A stretch of 64,000 nt of DNA, from assembly GCF_036014015.1 (NCBI RefSeq), contig NZ_CP107905.1, positions 8,804,001 through 8,868,000 of the forward strand, given 5' to 3'. Under the pieces are notes generated by a model. That model was not told the origin of the DNA, searched no databases, and saw only the letters and a program-made list of their open reading frames with translations. A program made the position numbers and the translations under genes. Below, in pieces: positions 36,541 through 45,335 of the stretch; position 1 is the first letter of the stretch, and every line of letters starts with the position of its first letter. Source of the stretch: Streptomyces sp. NBC_00457. GTDB lineage: Bacteria; Actinomycetota; Actinomycetes; Streptomycetales; Streptomycetaceae.

Positions 36541-37223
36541 TCAGGGAGCGGGGTGAGCAGCATCCGTCCCGCGAACCCCACCACCGCGTCCAGTCGCTCG
36601 GTGAACTCCTCGGCGACATCGGGGAGTTCACGCAGCGCCCACAGTGCCCGGGCCGTCGACCAGGTGGCGTCCCTGGCCCGCTCCAGGCTCCAGGAGCCGA
36701 GCAGATGGGTGAGCGGGTCGGCGATCTGGAGGAGGTCGGGGCCCGGCATCAGATCTTCGCGGATGCGTTCCTCCAGCGAGACGAGGAGATCACCCACGCG
36801 GTCGAACTCGTCCTCCAGCTCGGCGGGTTCGCAGCCGAGCGTACGACAGGCGTCCACGACCGCGAGCGCCAGATCGTGACCGATGTGCGCGTTGATGCCC
36901 GCCAGCGCGAACTGCAGCGGACGTACCCCGGGATGGCGGCGGTACTGGAACAGGGGCCGCCAGCAGGCCGGCGGGCGCCGTTCGCCGGCGACGGCGTCCA
37001 CGGCCGCCAAGTACCGCTCCGCGAACCGCACATCCAGCGTGATCGCGGCCCGCGCGTCGGCGAACCGGCCCGCGTCGATACGCCGGTCGACGGCCTCCGT
37101 GACGGTGAGGTAGACGCGGTTGAACACGGCGAGCCCGTCCCGCTCGGGCAGGGCCGCGTCGAGGGCGCGCATGCGGGAGACGACCGTGTCGACGGGTGTG
37201 GTGATCTGTTCCGATTGCGCCAT
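36537..37223 (-). CDS. DUF5995-family protein
   Basis: A 228-residue all-helical protein. Features typical of DUF5995 are LAVFNRVYLTVTEAVDRRID near the start, DVRFAERYLAAVDAVAGERR, and PLQFALAGINAHIGHDLALA then VVDACRTLG in the centre, with conserved Asn-His-His-Asp-type residues that look like a metal or catalytic site (NAHIGHD). No signal peptide or membrane segment. The family is common in actinobacteria and has no assigned function. It is divergently arranged with the GH6 gene about 145 bp away. Confidence 0.72.
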   Translation of the reverse strand: MAQSEQITTPVDTVVSRMRALDAALPERDGLAVFNRVYLTVTEAVDRRIDAGRFADARAAITLDVRFAERYLAAVDAVAGERRPPACWRPLFQYRRHPGVRPLQFALAGINAHIGHDLALAVVDACRTLGCEPAELEDEFDRVGDLLVSLEERIREDLMPGPDLLQIADPLTHLLGSWSLERARDATWSTARALWALRELPDVAEEFTERLDAVVGFAGRMLLTPLPD

Positions 37224-37368
37224 GCACGCAGGGTCCCAGCCCTAGGCTGGCCGGGGTACCGGCGGGCCCGACGCTTCCCCGGAATGGGGTAACGCGCCCG
37301 TCGCGCCGGGGAGAACGTCGCGCCGGGGGAGAACGTCGCGCAGGTCAGAACAAGGGGGCAGCTGGACT

Positions 37369-38520
37369 GTGTCAGGCTCACGTGCGCGCGGCGCCATGAT
37401 CGCGGCGGCCTGCGTCGTGGTCGCAGTCGGCACGGTGACCGGCCTGCTGTCCGCGCTCGACGACGGACGCGGCTTGGACGAGGCCAGGCCCGAAGTGACC
37501 GGCTCACCACGCCTGGAACCGCTGCCCGCGGTCCCGTCGGCGAAGGCGTCCGCTTCCCCGACCCCGTCGCCCTCTCCCTCGAAGAAGAGGGACGAAGAGA
37601 GCGCGACCCCCTCGCCCACGCAGACGGAGCCGAAGCAGCAGACGTCTGCCGCGTCCACGCGTCTCTACCGTCACCCCGATTCCCAGGTGCTCGACTGGGT
37701 CCGCGCCCACCCCGGCGACCCGCGCCACGCGGTCATCGAGTCCCGTATCGCCGATCATCCGGCGGCCGTGTGGTTCGCCGACTACACGCCGGCCACCATC
37801 ACCGCCCGGGTCCGCGCGGTCACCTCCGGCGGCGCGGCACAGGGCCGGGCGCCGGTGATCGTGCCGTACGCCATCCCGGACCGCGACTGCGGCGGGTACT
37901 CGGACGGCGGTGCGCCCGACCTCGGCGCGTACGACGCCTGGATCGACGCCTTCGCGGCTGGGCTGGGCTCCGGCGACGTCATCGTGATCCTGGAGCCCGA
38001 CTCGATCGCCCAGTCCGACTGTCTGTCCGCCGGTGCCCGCGCCGACCGCTTCGCCTCGCTGGCCCGCGCGGGCCGCGTCCTCAAGGCCGCGAACCCCAAG
38101 GCGCGGGTCTACTTCGACGCGGGCCACTCCGGCTGGAACCCGGCGGCCAAGCAGGCGGCGCTGCTGAAACAGGCGGGCGCCGCCTCGGCCACCTCCTCCG
38201 ACGGCATCTTCAGCAACGTCTCCAACTTCCACCGCACGGCCGACGAGATCGTCTACGACCGACAGGTCCTCGACGCCCTCGACGGCCCCGCCTCCCTCGG
38301 CGCCGTCATCGACACCAGCCGCAACGGCAACGGCGCCCCGGCCAACGGCCAGTGGTGCGACCCGGCCGGCCGGAGGATCGGCCGCGCGCCCACCCTGAAC
38401 ACCGGCGAGACCCGCATCGACGGTTACCTGTGGGTCAAGCTGCCGGGGGAGTCGGACGGCTGCAAGGGCACGCCGGGCACGTTCAGTCCGTCGTACGCCT
38501 ATGACCTGGCGGCGTCGTAG
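37369..38520 (+). CDS. GH6 family glucanase (endoglucanase/cellobiohydrolase)
   Basis: A 383-residue protein with an N-terminal membrane anchor or signal (AMIAAACVVVAVGTVTGLLS) and a Pro/Ser/Thr-rich linker to about residue 95. The GH6 domain shows IPDRDCGGYSDGG with the first conserved Asp (about 172), VIVILEPDSIAQSDCL with the catalytic acid Asp at about 211, FDAGHSGWN, DTSRNGNG and LWVKLPGESDG. The Cys pair (174, 218) is the usual disulfide. It should cleave beta-1,4-glucan outside the cell. No cellulose-binding module is present. The GTG start is directly preceded by GGGGGCAGCTGGACT, with no strong ribosome-binding site. Confidence 0.9.
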   Translation: MSGSRARGAMIAAACVVVAVGTVTGLLSALDDGRGLDEARPEVTGSPRLEPLPAVPSAKASASPTPSPSPSKKRDEESATPSPTQTEPKQQTSAASTRLYRHPDSQVLDWVRAHPGDPRHAVIESRIADHPAAVWFADYTPATITARVRAVTSGGAAQGRAPVIVPYAIPDRDCGGYSDGGAPDLGAYDAWIDAFAAGLGSGDVIVILEPDSIAQSDCLSAGARADRFASLARAGRVLKAANPKARVYFDAGHSGWNPAAKQAALLKQAGAASATSSDGIFSNVSNFHRTADEIVYDRQVLDALDGPASLGAVIDTSRNGNGAPANGQWCDPAGRRIGRAPTLNTGETRIDGYLWVKLPGESDGCKGTPGTFSPSYAYDLAAS

Positions 38521-38641
38521 ACGCAGGTTTCCCCATCTCTGTACATGAAGCCTGTCCGAGCCATTGTCATGTCCACCAGGCGGTTCTACGCTCACCCAGT
38601 CCTGCTCATGAACGTCGTTCACATTCGTGATCGGAGGCTCG

Positions 38642-39910
38642 ATGAGTGCAAGACAACGCCTGAGCGTCCTGCTGACCACGGCGGCCGTGCTCGCCGCTGG
38701 GATCGTCCCGGCGACCGCCGCCGAGTACACGGCTCCCATGGTCCCGGAGACGGCTGTCCTCGACGGCACCCGCCTCCAGCAGACGAAGATCCGGCTCGAC
38801 CGTGGCGACCCTCGACTCCGCCGTGTCCTGCGGGACTTGACCGCCCGCGCCGACCGTTGGCTGGACAAGGGCCCCTGGACGGTCGTCGACAAGCCCAAGC
38901 CCGCGCCCGGCGGCGACGTCCACGACTACCTGAGCCAGGCGCCCTACTGGTGGCCCACCAAGCCCCCCACCGCCGACAACCCCTGGGGCTGCCCCTACGT
39001 CCAGCGCGACGGCGAGCGCAACCCCGAGGTGGACAGCGGCACCGACCGCCAGGACGTCGAGAAGGTCTTCGACTCGACGTACGACCTCGCGCTCGCCTGG
39101 TACTACACGGGCCGGCAGCGGTACGCCGAGAAGGCCGGACGCATTCTGCGCACCTGGTTCCTCGACCCGGCCACCCGGATGAACCCGAACCTGAACCACG
39201 CGCAGTTCATCCCCTGCAAGTACGACGGCCGGGCGATCGGCATCATCGACTTCTCGCAGTCGTACACCGCCGTCGTCGACGCGCTGGCGATCCTCCGCAC
39301 GGGCGCCCCCGGCTGGACGAAGGCCGACCGCACGAGGATGGACCGCTGGAACGCCGACTTCCTCGACTGGCTGAAGAACAGCGACTTCGGCAAGCAGGAG
39401 GCCGCCGCGACCAACAATCACGGCACGTTCTACGACATGCAGCTCGCCGCCCTCGCGCACGCGACCGGCGACAAGCAACTGGCCCGCAAGACCGTCCGCG
39501 AGGCGGGCTCCCGGCGCATCGATCCGCAGATCGCGGCCGACGGCAGCCAGCCGCAGGAGCTGACCCGCACCCGCAGCTGGCACTACTCGACCTTCGACCT
39601 CGTCGCCTACACCCGGCTCGCGGCCATCGGCCGGAACCTCGGCGTGAACCTGTGGGCCCATCAAGGTCCGGACGGCCAGAGCCTGTTCAAGGCGGTGCGG
39701 TATCTGCTGCCGGCCGCGACCGGCGCCGAGGCGTGGCCGCACCCGGAGATGGAGTTCCACCGCTACGCGGCGACCGACGTCGTACATGCGGCGGCCGACG
39801 CGGGCGACGCCCGGGCGCGGCAGGCCGTGCCACTGCTGGAGGCGCCACCCGGCGGTGATCTGTGGGCGCTGCGCCCGGCGGCCGAGCAACTGGACTCGAT
39901 CGCGGGCTGA
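38642..39910 (+). CDS. alginate-lyase-family secreted polysaccharide lyase
   Basis: A 422-residue protein with a signal peptide (MSARQRLSVLLTTAAVLAAG then IVPATAAEYT). The catalytic part is an (alpha/alpha)-toroid of the alginate_lyase Pfam type: DVHDYLSQAPYWWPTKPPTA near the start, VFDSTYDLALAWYYTG, NPNLNHAQFIPC, GIIDFSQSYTAVVDALAIL and the NNHGTFYDMQLAALAHATGD active-site segment with conserved Asn, His and Tyr. Families PL5 and PL38 (glucuronan lyases) both fit, so the polymer is uncertain. ATG 38642 has GGAGG upstream. Located next to the GH6 gene but with its own 120-bp upstream region. Confidence 0.85.
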   Translation: MSARQRLSVLLTTAAVLAAGIVPATAAEYTAPMVPETAVLDGTRLQQTKIRLDRGDPRLRRVLRDLTARADRWLDKGPWTVVDKPKPAPGGDVHDYLSQAPYWWPTKPPTADNPWGCPYVQRDGERNPEVDSGTDRQDVEKVFDSTYDLALAWYYTGRQRYAEKAGRILRTWFLDPATRMNPNLNHAQFIPCKYDGRAIGIIDFSQSYTAVVDALAILRTGAPGWTKADRTRMDRWNADFLDWLKNSDFGKQEAAATNNHGTFYDMQLAALAHATGDKQLARKTVREAGSRRIDPQIAADGSQPQELTRTRSWHYSTFDLVAYTRLAAIGRNLGVNLWAHQGPDGQSLFKAVRYLLPAATGAEAWPHPEMEFHRYAATDVVHAAADAGDARARQAVPLLEAPPGGDLWALRPAAEQLDSIAG

Positions 39911-39960
39911 CCGGACCGGGCTGGTGACCGTTTCGACCGGACCGGGCTGGTGACCGTTTC
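39909..39960. repeat. perfect 26-bp tandem duplication
   Basis: The 26 bases at 39909-39934 are repeated exactly at 39935-39960. The first copy begins with the last two bases of the lyase stop codon and the second ends at the stop of the convergent MFS gene (39959-39961), so the duplication fills the whole gap between the two genes. Confidence 0.85.
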
Positions 39961-41170
39961 AGGGCCGGGGGTCGGGAACCGCCGCGTCCGGTGCGCTGAC
40001 CTTCGGCCGGTCGCGGTCGCCCGCGCGCAGCACGCCGGCGAAGGCGACGAGCCCGCCGGACAGGACGGTCACCAGCCCGAACGACACGACCAGGCTGGTC
40101 AGCTGGGCCAGCGTGCCGATGGCGCTGGGCGCGATCAGGCCCGAGGTGTACGTGATCGTCGCGACGCCCGCTATGGCCAGGCTGGGGTTGGACCCGCTGC
40201 GGCCCGCCGCGGCGAAGCACAGCGGGACGACCACGGCGATGCCCAGGCCCATCAGCGCGAAGCCGCTCATCGCCGCCGCCGGATGATCCGAGACGACGAT
40301 CAGCAGCCCGCCGAGGACGGCGAGGACACCGCTCGTGCGCACCGTGCGCACCGAGCCGTACCGGTCCACGACCTTGTCCCCGGCGATGCGGGCGATCGCC
40401 ATGGTGAGCGTGAAGCCCGTCGTGCAGGCCGCCGCCAGACCGGCCGAGGCCTCCAACTGGTCACGCAGATAGACCGCCGACCAGTCCAGGCTCGCGCCCT
40501 CCGCGAACACCGCGCAGAACCCGACCGCACCGATCAGTAGCGCCGACCTGGGCGGCAGGGCGAAGCGGGGCGGCGGCTCCTCGTCCTCGGCGGGCTGGAG
40601 GTCGAGCACCCAGGCGCAGGCGGCCACGCCGAGTACGGTCAGGACGGCCGCCGCCAGTGCGTGGTGCAGCCGGGCGTCCGCGCCGAGGTGCGCGGCGAGC
40701 GTGCCGCCCGCCGAGCCGATCAGGGCGCCCGCGCTCCACATGCCGTGCAGGCCGGACATGATCGAGCGGCCCAGACGGTTCTCGACCTCGACGCCGAGCG
40801 CGTTCATCGCCACGTCCGCCATGCCCGCCGTGGCGCCGTACGTGAACAGGGCCAGGCACAGCGTCAGCAGATTCGGGGCGAGTGCGGGCAGGACCAGCGA
40901 GAGCGTCCAGAGTGCGATCAGACCGCGCAGGGCGTTCCGGGCGCCGAAGCGGTGGCTGATCCGGCCCGCGAGCGGCATCGCGACGGAGGCGCCGAGCGCA
41001 GGAAAGGCCAGCGCGAGCCCCAACTGGCCCGCGCTCACCCCCGCATGGTCCTGGATCCAGGGCACCCGCGTCGCGAAGGAACCGGTGACGGCGCCGTGCA
41101 CGGCGAAGACGGCGGCCACGGCATACCGGGCCCGCCTCACCTCACGTAGGTCGTACACCACTGCGCTCAT
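39959..41170 (-). CDS. MFS transporter
   Basis: A 403-residue permease with 12 hydrophobic helices. TM1 starts RYAVAAVFAVHGAVTGSFAT; the loop 2-3 motif is PLAGRISHRFGARNALRGLI, and the central cytoplasmic loop (LQPAEDEEPPPRFALP) separates the two halves, the second having GDKVVDRYGSVRTVRTSGVL. The group includes FucP-like sugar symporters and other small-molecule exporters. ATG 41170 follows GGGGCC-rich sequence. It is divergent from a ROK regulator with a perfect inverted repeat between them, so the substrate is likely a sugar that binds that regulator. Confidence 0.87.
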   Translation of the reverse strand: MSAVVYDLREVRRARYAVAAVFAVHGAVTGSFATRVPWIQDHAGVSAGQLGLALAFPALGASVAMPLAGRISHRFGARNALRGLIALWTLSLVLPALAPNLLTLCLALFTYGATAGMADVAMNALGVEVENRLGRSIMSGLHGMWSAGALIGSAGGTLAAHLGADARLHHALAAAVLTVLGVAACAWVLDLQPAEDEEPPPRFALPPRSALLIGAVGFCAVFAEGASLDWSAVYLRDQLEASAGLAAACTTGFTLTMAIARIAGDKVVDRYGSVRTVRTSGVLAVLGGLLIVVSDHPAAAMSGFALMGLGIAVVVPLCFAAAGRSGSNPSLAIAGVATITYTSGLIAPSAIGTLAQLTSLVVSFGLVTVLSGGLVAFAGVLRAGDRDRPKVSAPDAAVPDPRP

Positions 41171-41216
41171 TCTGCGGCCCCTCCCTGGCTCATGGTTCCC
41201 GCTCGCGCCGCGTAAA

Positions 41217-41239
41217 CTATCAGGAACCCTGCCTGATAG
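41217..41239. promoter_or_regulatory. ROK-regulator operator candidate
   Basis: CTATCAGG (41217-41224) and CCTGATAG (41232-41239) are perfect inverted 8-bp halves with a 7-bp spacer, placed between the divergent MFS and ROK genes (47 bp and 40 bp from the starts). This is the only strong symmetrical site in the region. Confidence 0.7.
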
Positions 41240-41279
41240 ATAGCGGATTACCGGCCGCCCGATCTGGAAGGATCCCGGC

Positions 41280-42650
41280 ATGCCCGCATCCCCGAGTACC
41301 GCCCGAGCCATCAACGACCGGCTCGCCCTGCGTCTGCTCCAGCAGGAGGGCCCCTTGACGGCGGGGCAGTTGAAGCAACTGACCGGCCTGTCGCGGCCGA
41401 GCGTCGCCGACCTCGTCGAACGCCTCACCGCCGCCGGACTGATCGAGGTGGTGGGGGAGTCGGGCGAGCAGCGGCGCGGGCCGAACGCGAAGGTGTACGG
41501 GATCGTCGCCGACCGGGCCCATCTGGCGGCGCTCGACGTCCGCACCGAGGGCGTCTCCGTCGTCGTCTCCGACCTGCTGGGCAGGGTGCTCGCCGAGGCG
41601 TCCGTGCCGATCGGCGACGACACCGGTACGGGACCGGCGGTGGAGCAGGCGGTGACCCTGGTCGAGCGCGCGGTGAAGGAGGCCGGGACGCTGGCGGCGC
41701 CTCCGCGCGCGCCCGCCCAGGAGTGGGGGCGGCTGCACACCGTGGGGATCGGCGCGCCCGGCCTGATCGACCCGGCCGACGGTGAACTCCGGGACTCCTC
41801 GGGTCTGCCGGAGTGGCATCGCCGACTGGTGGCCGTCCTTCAGGAACGCCTCCCGGACGCCCGCGTCAACGTCGAGAACGAGACCAACCTCGCCGCCCTG
41901 GCCGAGATGCGCGACGGCGCCGCCCGGGACCGCGACACCTTCGTCCTGCTCTGGCTCGGCATGGGCATCGGCGCCGCCGTCGTCCTCGACGGCCGCCTCC
42001 GCCGCGGCGCCTCCGGCGGCACCGGCGAACTCGGCTTCCTGCCGGTACCGGGCACCACCGGCCTGCCCTCGGCCACCGACTGCGAGGGCGGCTTCCACTC
42101 CCTGGCCGGCGCGGCGGCGATCGCGGCGCTGGCGGCGGAGCACGGGGTCACGGCATCCGGCGCGGCGGCGATCGCGACGCCGGCGGCCGAGCACGGGGTC
42201 ACGGCATCCGGCGCGGACGACGAGCCGCGTGCGGTGCGGCTGGTGCGGGCGGCGGTGGGGCGGGTGACGGGGGCGGCGGCTGGGGAGGGTCTGGTCGGCG
42301 CGAGCGGGCGTGACGTCGACGGGGATGCCGACCGCGCTGGAGGTGCCGACCACGCGACCGCCGATGTCGAAGCAGCCCACCGCTTCCTCGACGCCCTCGC
42401 CGACCGCGTGGTCCTCGGCGTCGCCGCCGTCGTCTCCGTACTGGACCCCGGTTGCGTGGTGCTGGCGGGCGAGGTCGGCCGGGCGGGCGGGGATGAGCTG
42501 GCGGCCCGGGTGCACCGGCGGCTCGCCCGGATGTCGCCGCTGCCCACGGAGGTGCGCGCCAGCAGCCTGGGCGGCGGCGCGGTGCTGCGCGGGGCCCTGC
42601 TGACCGCTCGCGACCGGGCTCAGGAGGAGTTGTTCGCGCCGGGGGAGTAG
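41280..42650 (+). CDS. ROK-family transcriptional regulator
   Basis: A 456-residue protein. An N-terminal winged helix (GPLTAGQLKQLTGLSRPSVA then DLVERLTAAGLIEVVG, about 25-60) precedes a ROK/ASKHA domain with VGIGAPGLIDPADGEL, NVENETNLAALAEMRDGAAR, and the WLGMGIGAAVVLDGRLRRGA loop. The ROK zinc motif with several Cys is not seen; only TDCEGG remains, so kinase activity is unlikely. A 17-residue segment in the middle is duplicated (GAAAIAxxAAEHGVTAS) and the following region is low-complexity, making this longer than usual. Divergent MFS gene and the inverted repeat between suggest it controls both. Confidence 0.85.
   Translation: MPASPSTARAINDRLALRLLQQEGPLTAGQLKQLTGLSRPSVADLVERLTAAGLIEVVGESGEQRRGPNAKVYGIVADRAHLAALDVRTEGVSVVVSDLLGRVLAEASVPIGDDTGTGPAVEQAVTLVERAVKEAGTLAAPPRAPAQEWGRLHTVGIGAPGLIDPADGELRDSSGLPEWHRRLVAVLQERLPDARVNVENETNLAALAEMRDGAARDRDTFVLLWLGMGIGAAVVLDGRLRRGASGGTGELGFLPVPGTTGLPSATDCEGGFHSLAGAAAIAALAAEHGVTASGAAAIATPAAEHGVTASGADDEPRAVRLVRAAVGRVTGAAAGEGLVGASGRDVDGDADRAGGADHATADVEAAHRFLDALADRVVLGVAAVVSVLDPGCVVLAGEVGRAGGDELAARVHRRLARMSPLPTEVRASSLGGGAVLRGALLTARDRAQEELFAPGE
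42109..42210 (+). repeat. 51-bp in-frame duplication in the ROK gene
   Basis: Two adjacent 51-bp copies (42109-42159 and 42160-42210) differ at three positions and code for a repeated 17-residue Ala-rich segment ending HGVTAS. It enlarges a surface loop between the ROK glycine-rich loop and the C-terminal helices. Confidence 0.75.
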
Positions 42651-42693
42651 TAACCGGTGCTCACGGGAGAGCGGTAGTCGATGGACACGCCGC

Positions 42694-43449
42694 TTACGGC
42701 CGTCGCCCCGCTCCGAACCGAGCCGCGAGATACTCCTCGAACGTCCCCTTCCCCACGGCCAGTTCCGGCGTGAGATGCCCGCCCGCACGGAACGCCCGGT
42801 ACGCCTTGCCCGCCAGCGGCACGCTCACGATCCGCCGCTTCCGCCCGGTCGCCGCCAGATACGCGCGGGCCAGCGATTCCAAGGACCGCACCTCCGGTCC
42901 TCCCATGTCCTCGACGCGCCCGGCGGGAGCCCCGGCGGCCAGCTCGGCGAGCCGGTTCGCGACCTCGGCCACCTCGATCGGCTGGTCGGAGACACCGGTC
43001 GGCAGCAGCATCACGGGCGGCTTGGCCAGCGCCCCGAACACCTGCCCCAGCAGATCGTGGAACTGGGTCGTCCGCAGCACCGTCCAGTCCAGCCCCGAGT
43101 CCCCGACGAGCCTCTCCACGGCGAGCTTGGACTTGTAGTAGCCGAACGGCACCCGGTCCACGCCGACGATCGAGATGTAGACCAGGTGGCCCACACCGGC
43201 CCGGTGCGCGGCCGCGATGAGACGCTCCGCCGCCTGCTCGTCACCGCCGCGCGGACTGGAGGCGCAGTGCACGATCGCGTCCACACCCGCGACGGCCGCG
43301 TCCAGTGTGGTGCCGCCCTCGCGCAGATCGACGGCGTACGGCCGGCTGTGCCTGCTGAGCACCCGCACCTCGTGCCCGTCCGCTCGCAGCCGCTCGGTGA
43401 CGTGCCGGCCGAGCGTTCCCGTACCCCCGGTCACCAGGATCGTGGTCAT
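42694..43449 (-). CDS. SDR-like NAD(P)-binding protein (NmrA type)
   Basis: A 251-residue atypical short-chain dehydrogenase. The cofactor motif is TTILVTGGTGTLGRHVTERL (G-G-T-G-x-L-G, about 2-21) with RVLSRHSRP after the second strand. It continues VDAIVHCASSPRGGDEQAAE, HLVYISIVGVDRVPFGYYKS with an YxxxK-like pair, and WTVLRTTQFHDLLGQVFGAL. This is the NmrA/azoreductase-like group, which contains redox sensors and quinone reductases. The role is unknown. It lies on the minus strand with 366 bp of gene-free DNA before the FMN riboswitch. Confidence 0.85.
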   Translation of the reverse strand: MTTILVTGGTGTLGRHVTERLRADGHEVRVLSRHSRPYAVDLREGGTTLDAAVAGVDAIVHCASSPRGGDEQAAERLIAAAHRAGVGHLVYISIVGVDRVPFGYYKSKLAVERLVGDSGLDWTVLRTTQFHDLLGQVFGALAKPPVMLLPTGVSDQPIEVAEVANRLAELAAGAPAGRVEDMGGPEVRSLESLARAYLAATGRKRRIVSVPLAGKAYRAFRAGGHLTPELAVGKGTFEEYLAARFGAGRRP

Positions 43450-43815
43450 GCTGCTTCAGTCCCTTCCGCGCCGGGCGCTCCCGGCTGGAGCGGCGCCGAG
43501 CTGACGTCGTACGAACACCAGCTTCTCGGGGATCACCACGGCGCGCATCCCTATATGAACGACCTGACCAGTGGGCACACAAGCGGGGGACTGGGAGGGC
43601 CCGACGGCGGGCAAGGGCCGTCGTCACCGCCGCCGGGCCGGTCTGCTCGGGATGAGACCTTGGCGCATGAGCTTAGAAAGGACTAGACCAGTACGTCAAT
43701 AGGTATGGACCAATCTCAAGGGTGCTCTCCAGGCACACCGTCTGTGAGCCACTGCACACCCTTCACCCGTATGGACCTCGATCAGGCGTGGCACACTGGC
43801 TCTGTACCAGAAGCA
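43450..43815. other. gene-free interval with two DasR-like sites
   Basis: No convincing coding frame on either strand. It should contain the promoters of the SDR-like gene (left) and the riboflavin operon (right). Two sequences like the DasR responsive element occur (see separate entry). A GC-rich inverted pair, CCGACGGCGGG near 43600 and CGCCGCCGGGCC near 43628, may be a small hairpin. Confidence 0.5.
43677..43714. promoter_or_regulatory. two DasR responsive element-like sites
   Basis: AAAGGACTAGACCAGT at 43677-43692 matches the 16-base dre palindrome ACTGGTCTAGACCAGT at 13 positions, with a perfect right half. ATAGGTATGGACCAAT at 43699-43714 matches at 11. They lie 22 bp apart, two helical turns, as in the direct repeats of Streptomyces chitinase promoters. 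No chitin or N-acetylglucosamine gene is adjacent here. Confidence 0.4.
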
Positions 43816-43943
43816 GCGCACTCCGGGGTCGGTGAAAGTCCGAACCGGCGGTTACAGTCCGCGACCCGATCGCCTCCAGCGATCGGTTGACCAGGTGAAA
43901 TTCCTGGACCGACGGTTAAAGTCCGGATGGGAGGCAGTGCGCG
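43816..43943 (+). ncRNA. FMN riboswitch (RFN element)
   Basis: The segment has the conserved blocks of the RFN element in order: the outer stem (GCGCA...TGCGC), GGGGTCGGTGAAAGTCCG, AACCGGCGGTTACAGTCCGC, a variable hairpin with CCGATCG/CGATCGG, GGTGAAATTCCTGGACCGAC, GGTTAAAGTCCGGATGGGAG and closing GGCAGTGC. FMN binding stops expression of downstream riboflavin genes. It is followed by about 150 bp of GC-rich leader and then ribE, ribM, ribBA and ribH on the same strand. Confidence 0.97.
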
Positions 43944-44091
43944 GCGGGCGGGCATTCGTGCGCGCCGCCGATCTTGCTCGTTCCCTCGGGGACGGGTCCG
44001 TCCGGCGTCGCCCCCAGTGCCGCAGTCCGTACATTCTGTCGTCATCGACAGCCCCGGAGTCCGTGCCCGAAGAGGCAGGAGGACCCGGGAA

Positions 44092-44697
44092 GTGTTCACC
44101 GGAATCGTCGAAGAGCTGGGCGAGATCACCGCCGTCGAGAACCTCGGCGACGCCTCCCGCTTCCGGCTGCGCGGCCCCATCGTCACCGAGGGCGCGAAGC
44201 ACGGCGACTCCATCGCCGTGAACGGTGTCTGTCTCACCGTCGTCGACCACGAGGGCGACGAGTTCACCGCCGACGTCATGGCCGAGACACTCAACCGCTC
44301 CAGCCTGGGCATCCTCGCCGCAGGCTCCCGCGTCAACCTCGAACGCCCCACCGCGGTCGGCGCACGCCTAGGCGGCCACATCGTGCAGGGCCATGTCGAC
44401 GGCACCGGCGAGATCCTGGAGCGCAAGCCGTCCGACAACTGGGAGATCGTGAAGATCTCCCTCCCCGCGGACCTCACGCGCTATGTCGTCGAGAAGGGCT
44501 CCATCACCGTCGACGGCATCAGCCTCACCGTCGTCGACGCGGGCCCCGACCACTTCTCCGTCAGCCTGATCCCCACCACCCTCGCCCTGACCACGCTCGG
44601 CCTCAAGCAGCCCGGCGACCCGGTCAACCTCGAGGTCGACATCATCGCCAAGTACGTCGAGCGGCTGCTCGCGACGGGCCAGGGGGCGGCACAGTGA
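44092..44697 (+). CDS. ribE: riboflavin synthase alpha chain
   Basis: A 201-residue enzyme of two lumazine-binding repeats. It joins two 6,7-dimethyl-8-ribityllumazine molecules to give riboflavin. Start [15 protein letters not shown] is canonical; repeat 1 has [20 protein letters not shown] then [11 protein letters not shown], and repeat 2 has [34 protein letters not shown] and [23 protein letters not shown] 44092 has AGGAGG about 10 bases upstream. First gene after the FMN riboswitch; its last base pair overlaps the ribM start (GTGA). Confidence 0.97.
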   Translation: MFTGIVEELGEITAVENLGDASRFRLRGPIVTEGAKHGDSIAVNGVCLTVVDHEGDEFTADVMAETLNRSSLGILAAGSRVNLERPTAVGARLGGHIVQGHVDGTGEILERKPSDNWEIVKISLPADLTRYVVEKGSITVDGISLTVVDAGPDHFSVSLIPTTLALTTLGLKQPGDPVNLEVDIIAKYVERLLATGQGAAQ

Positions 44698-45335
44698 ACG
44701 GGCTGAACTCCGAGGCCTTCGTCCTCTTCGACCAGCACATCCTCTGGTCGGACATGATCGGCAACGTCCTCGGCCTGATCGCCCTCGCGCTCGGCTGGCA
44801 GCGCTCCCTGTGGACCTGGCCGGTGCAGTTCCTCTCCGGCCTCATCCTCTTCGGGGCCTTCTTCGGCCACCTGACCGGCAGCGCCGGCAAACAGGCCGTC
44901 GTCATGGCCGTCGCCCTGTACGGCTGGTGGCAGTGGAACCGCAGCAAGGGCAGGTCCAAGGACGGCCAGATCGCCCCGCGGTTCGCCACCTGGCGGGAGC
45001 GCGGCGCGATGGTCGTCGCGGCCGCCGTCGGCACGGTCGCGGTCGCCCTGCTCTTCAAGGCATATCCGACCCTGTCCTGGGACCCTTGGCCGGACGCGTA
45101 CATCTTCGTCGGCACCATCGTTGCGATGTACGCCCAGGCCCGCGGCATGGTCGAGTTCTGGTTCGCGTGGCTGCTCGTCGACCTGGTCGGCGTGCCGCTC
45201 AACTTCGCCAACGGCTACGCCTTCTCCGGCTTCGTCTACGTCATCTACGGCGCACTCGTCCTGTGGGGGATGCGCGACTGGTGGCTGCGCTCCCGCGAGG
45301 ACGCGCGGCCCGTTCTGGAAGGAGCGCCGGTATGA
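44694..45335 (+). CDS. ribM: PnuC-type riboflavin transporter RibM
   Basis: A 213-residue membrane protein with about seven helices. It has the PnuC fold: [60 protein letters not shown] with the W-x-W ligand residues, and [20 protein letters not shown] then [20 protein letters not shown]. In Streptomyces RibM imports riboflavin by facilitated diffusion, and its place between ribE and ribBA under the FMN riboswitch fits. The GTG start overlaps the ribE stop, and the stop overlaps the ribBA ATG, so the genes are translationally coupled. Confidence 0.93.
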   Translation: MNGLNSEAFVLFDQHILWSDMIGNVLGLIALALGWQRSLWTWPVQFLSGLILFGAFFGHLTGSAGKQAVVMAVALYGWWQWNRSKGRSKDGQIAPRFATWRERGAMVVAAAVGTVAVALLFKAYPTLSWDPWPDAYIFVGTIVAMYAQARGMVEFWFAWLLVDLVGVPLNFANGYAFSGFVYVIYGALVLWGMRDWWLRSREDARPVLEGAPV

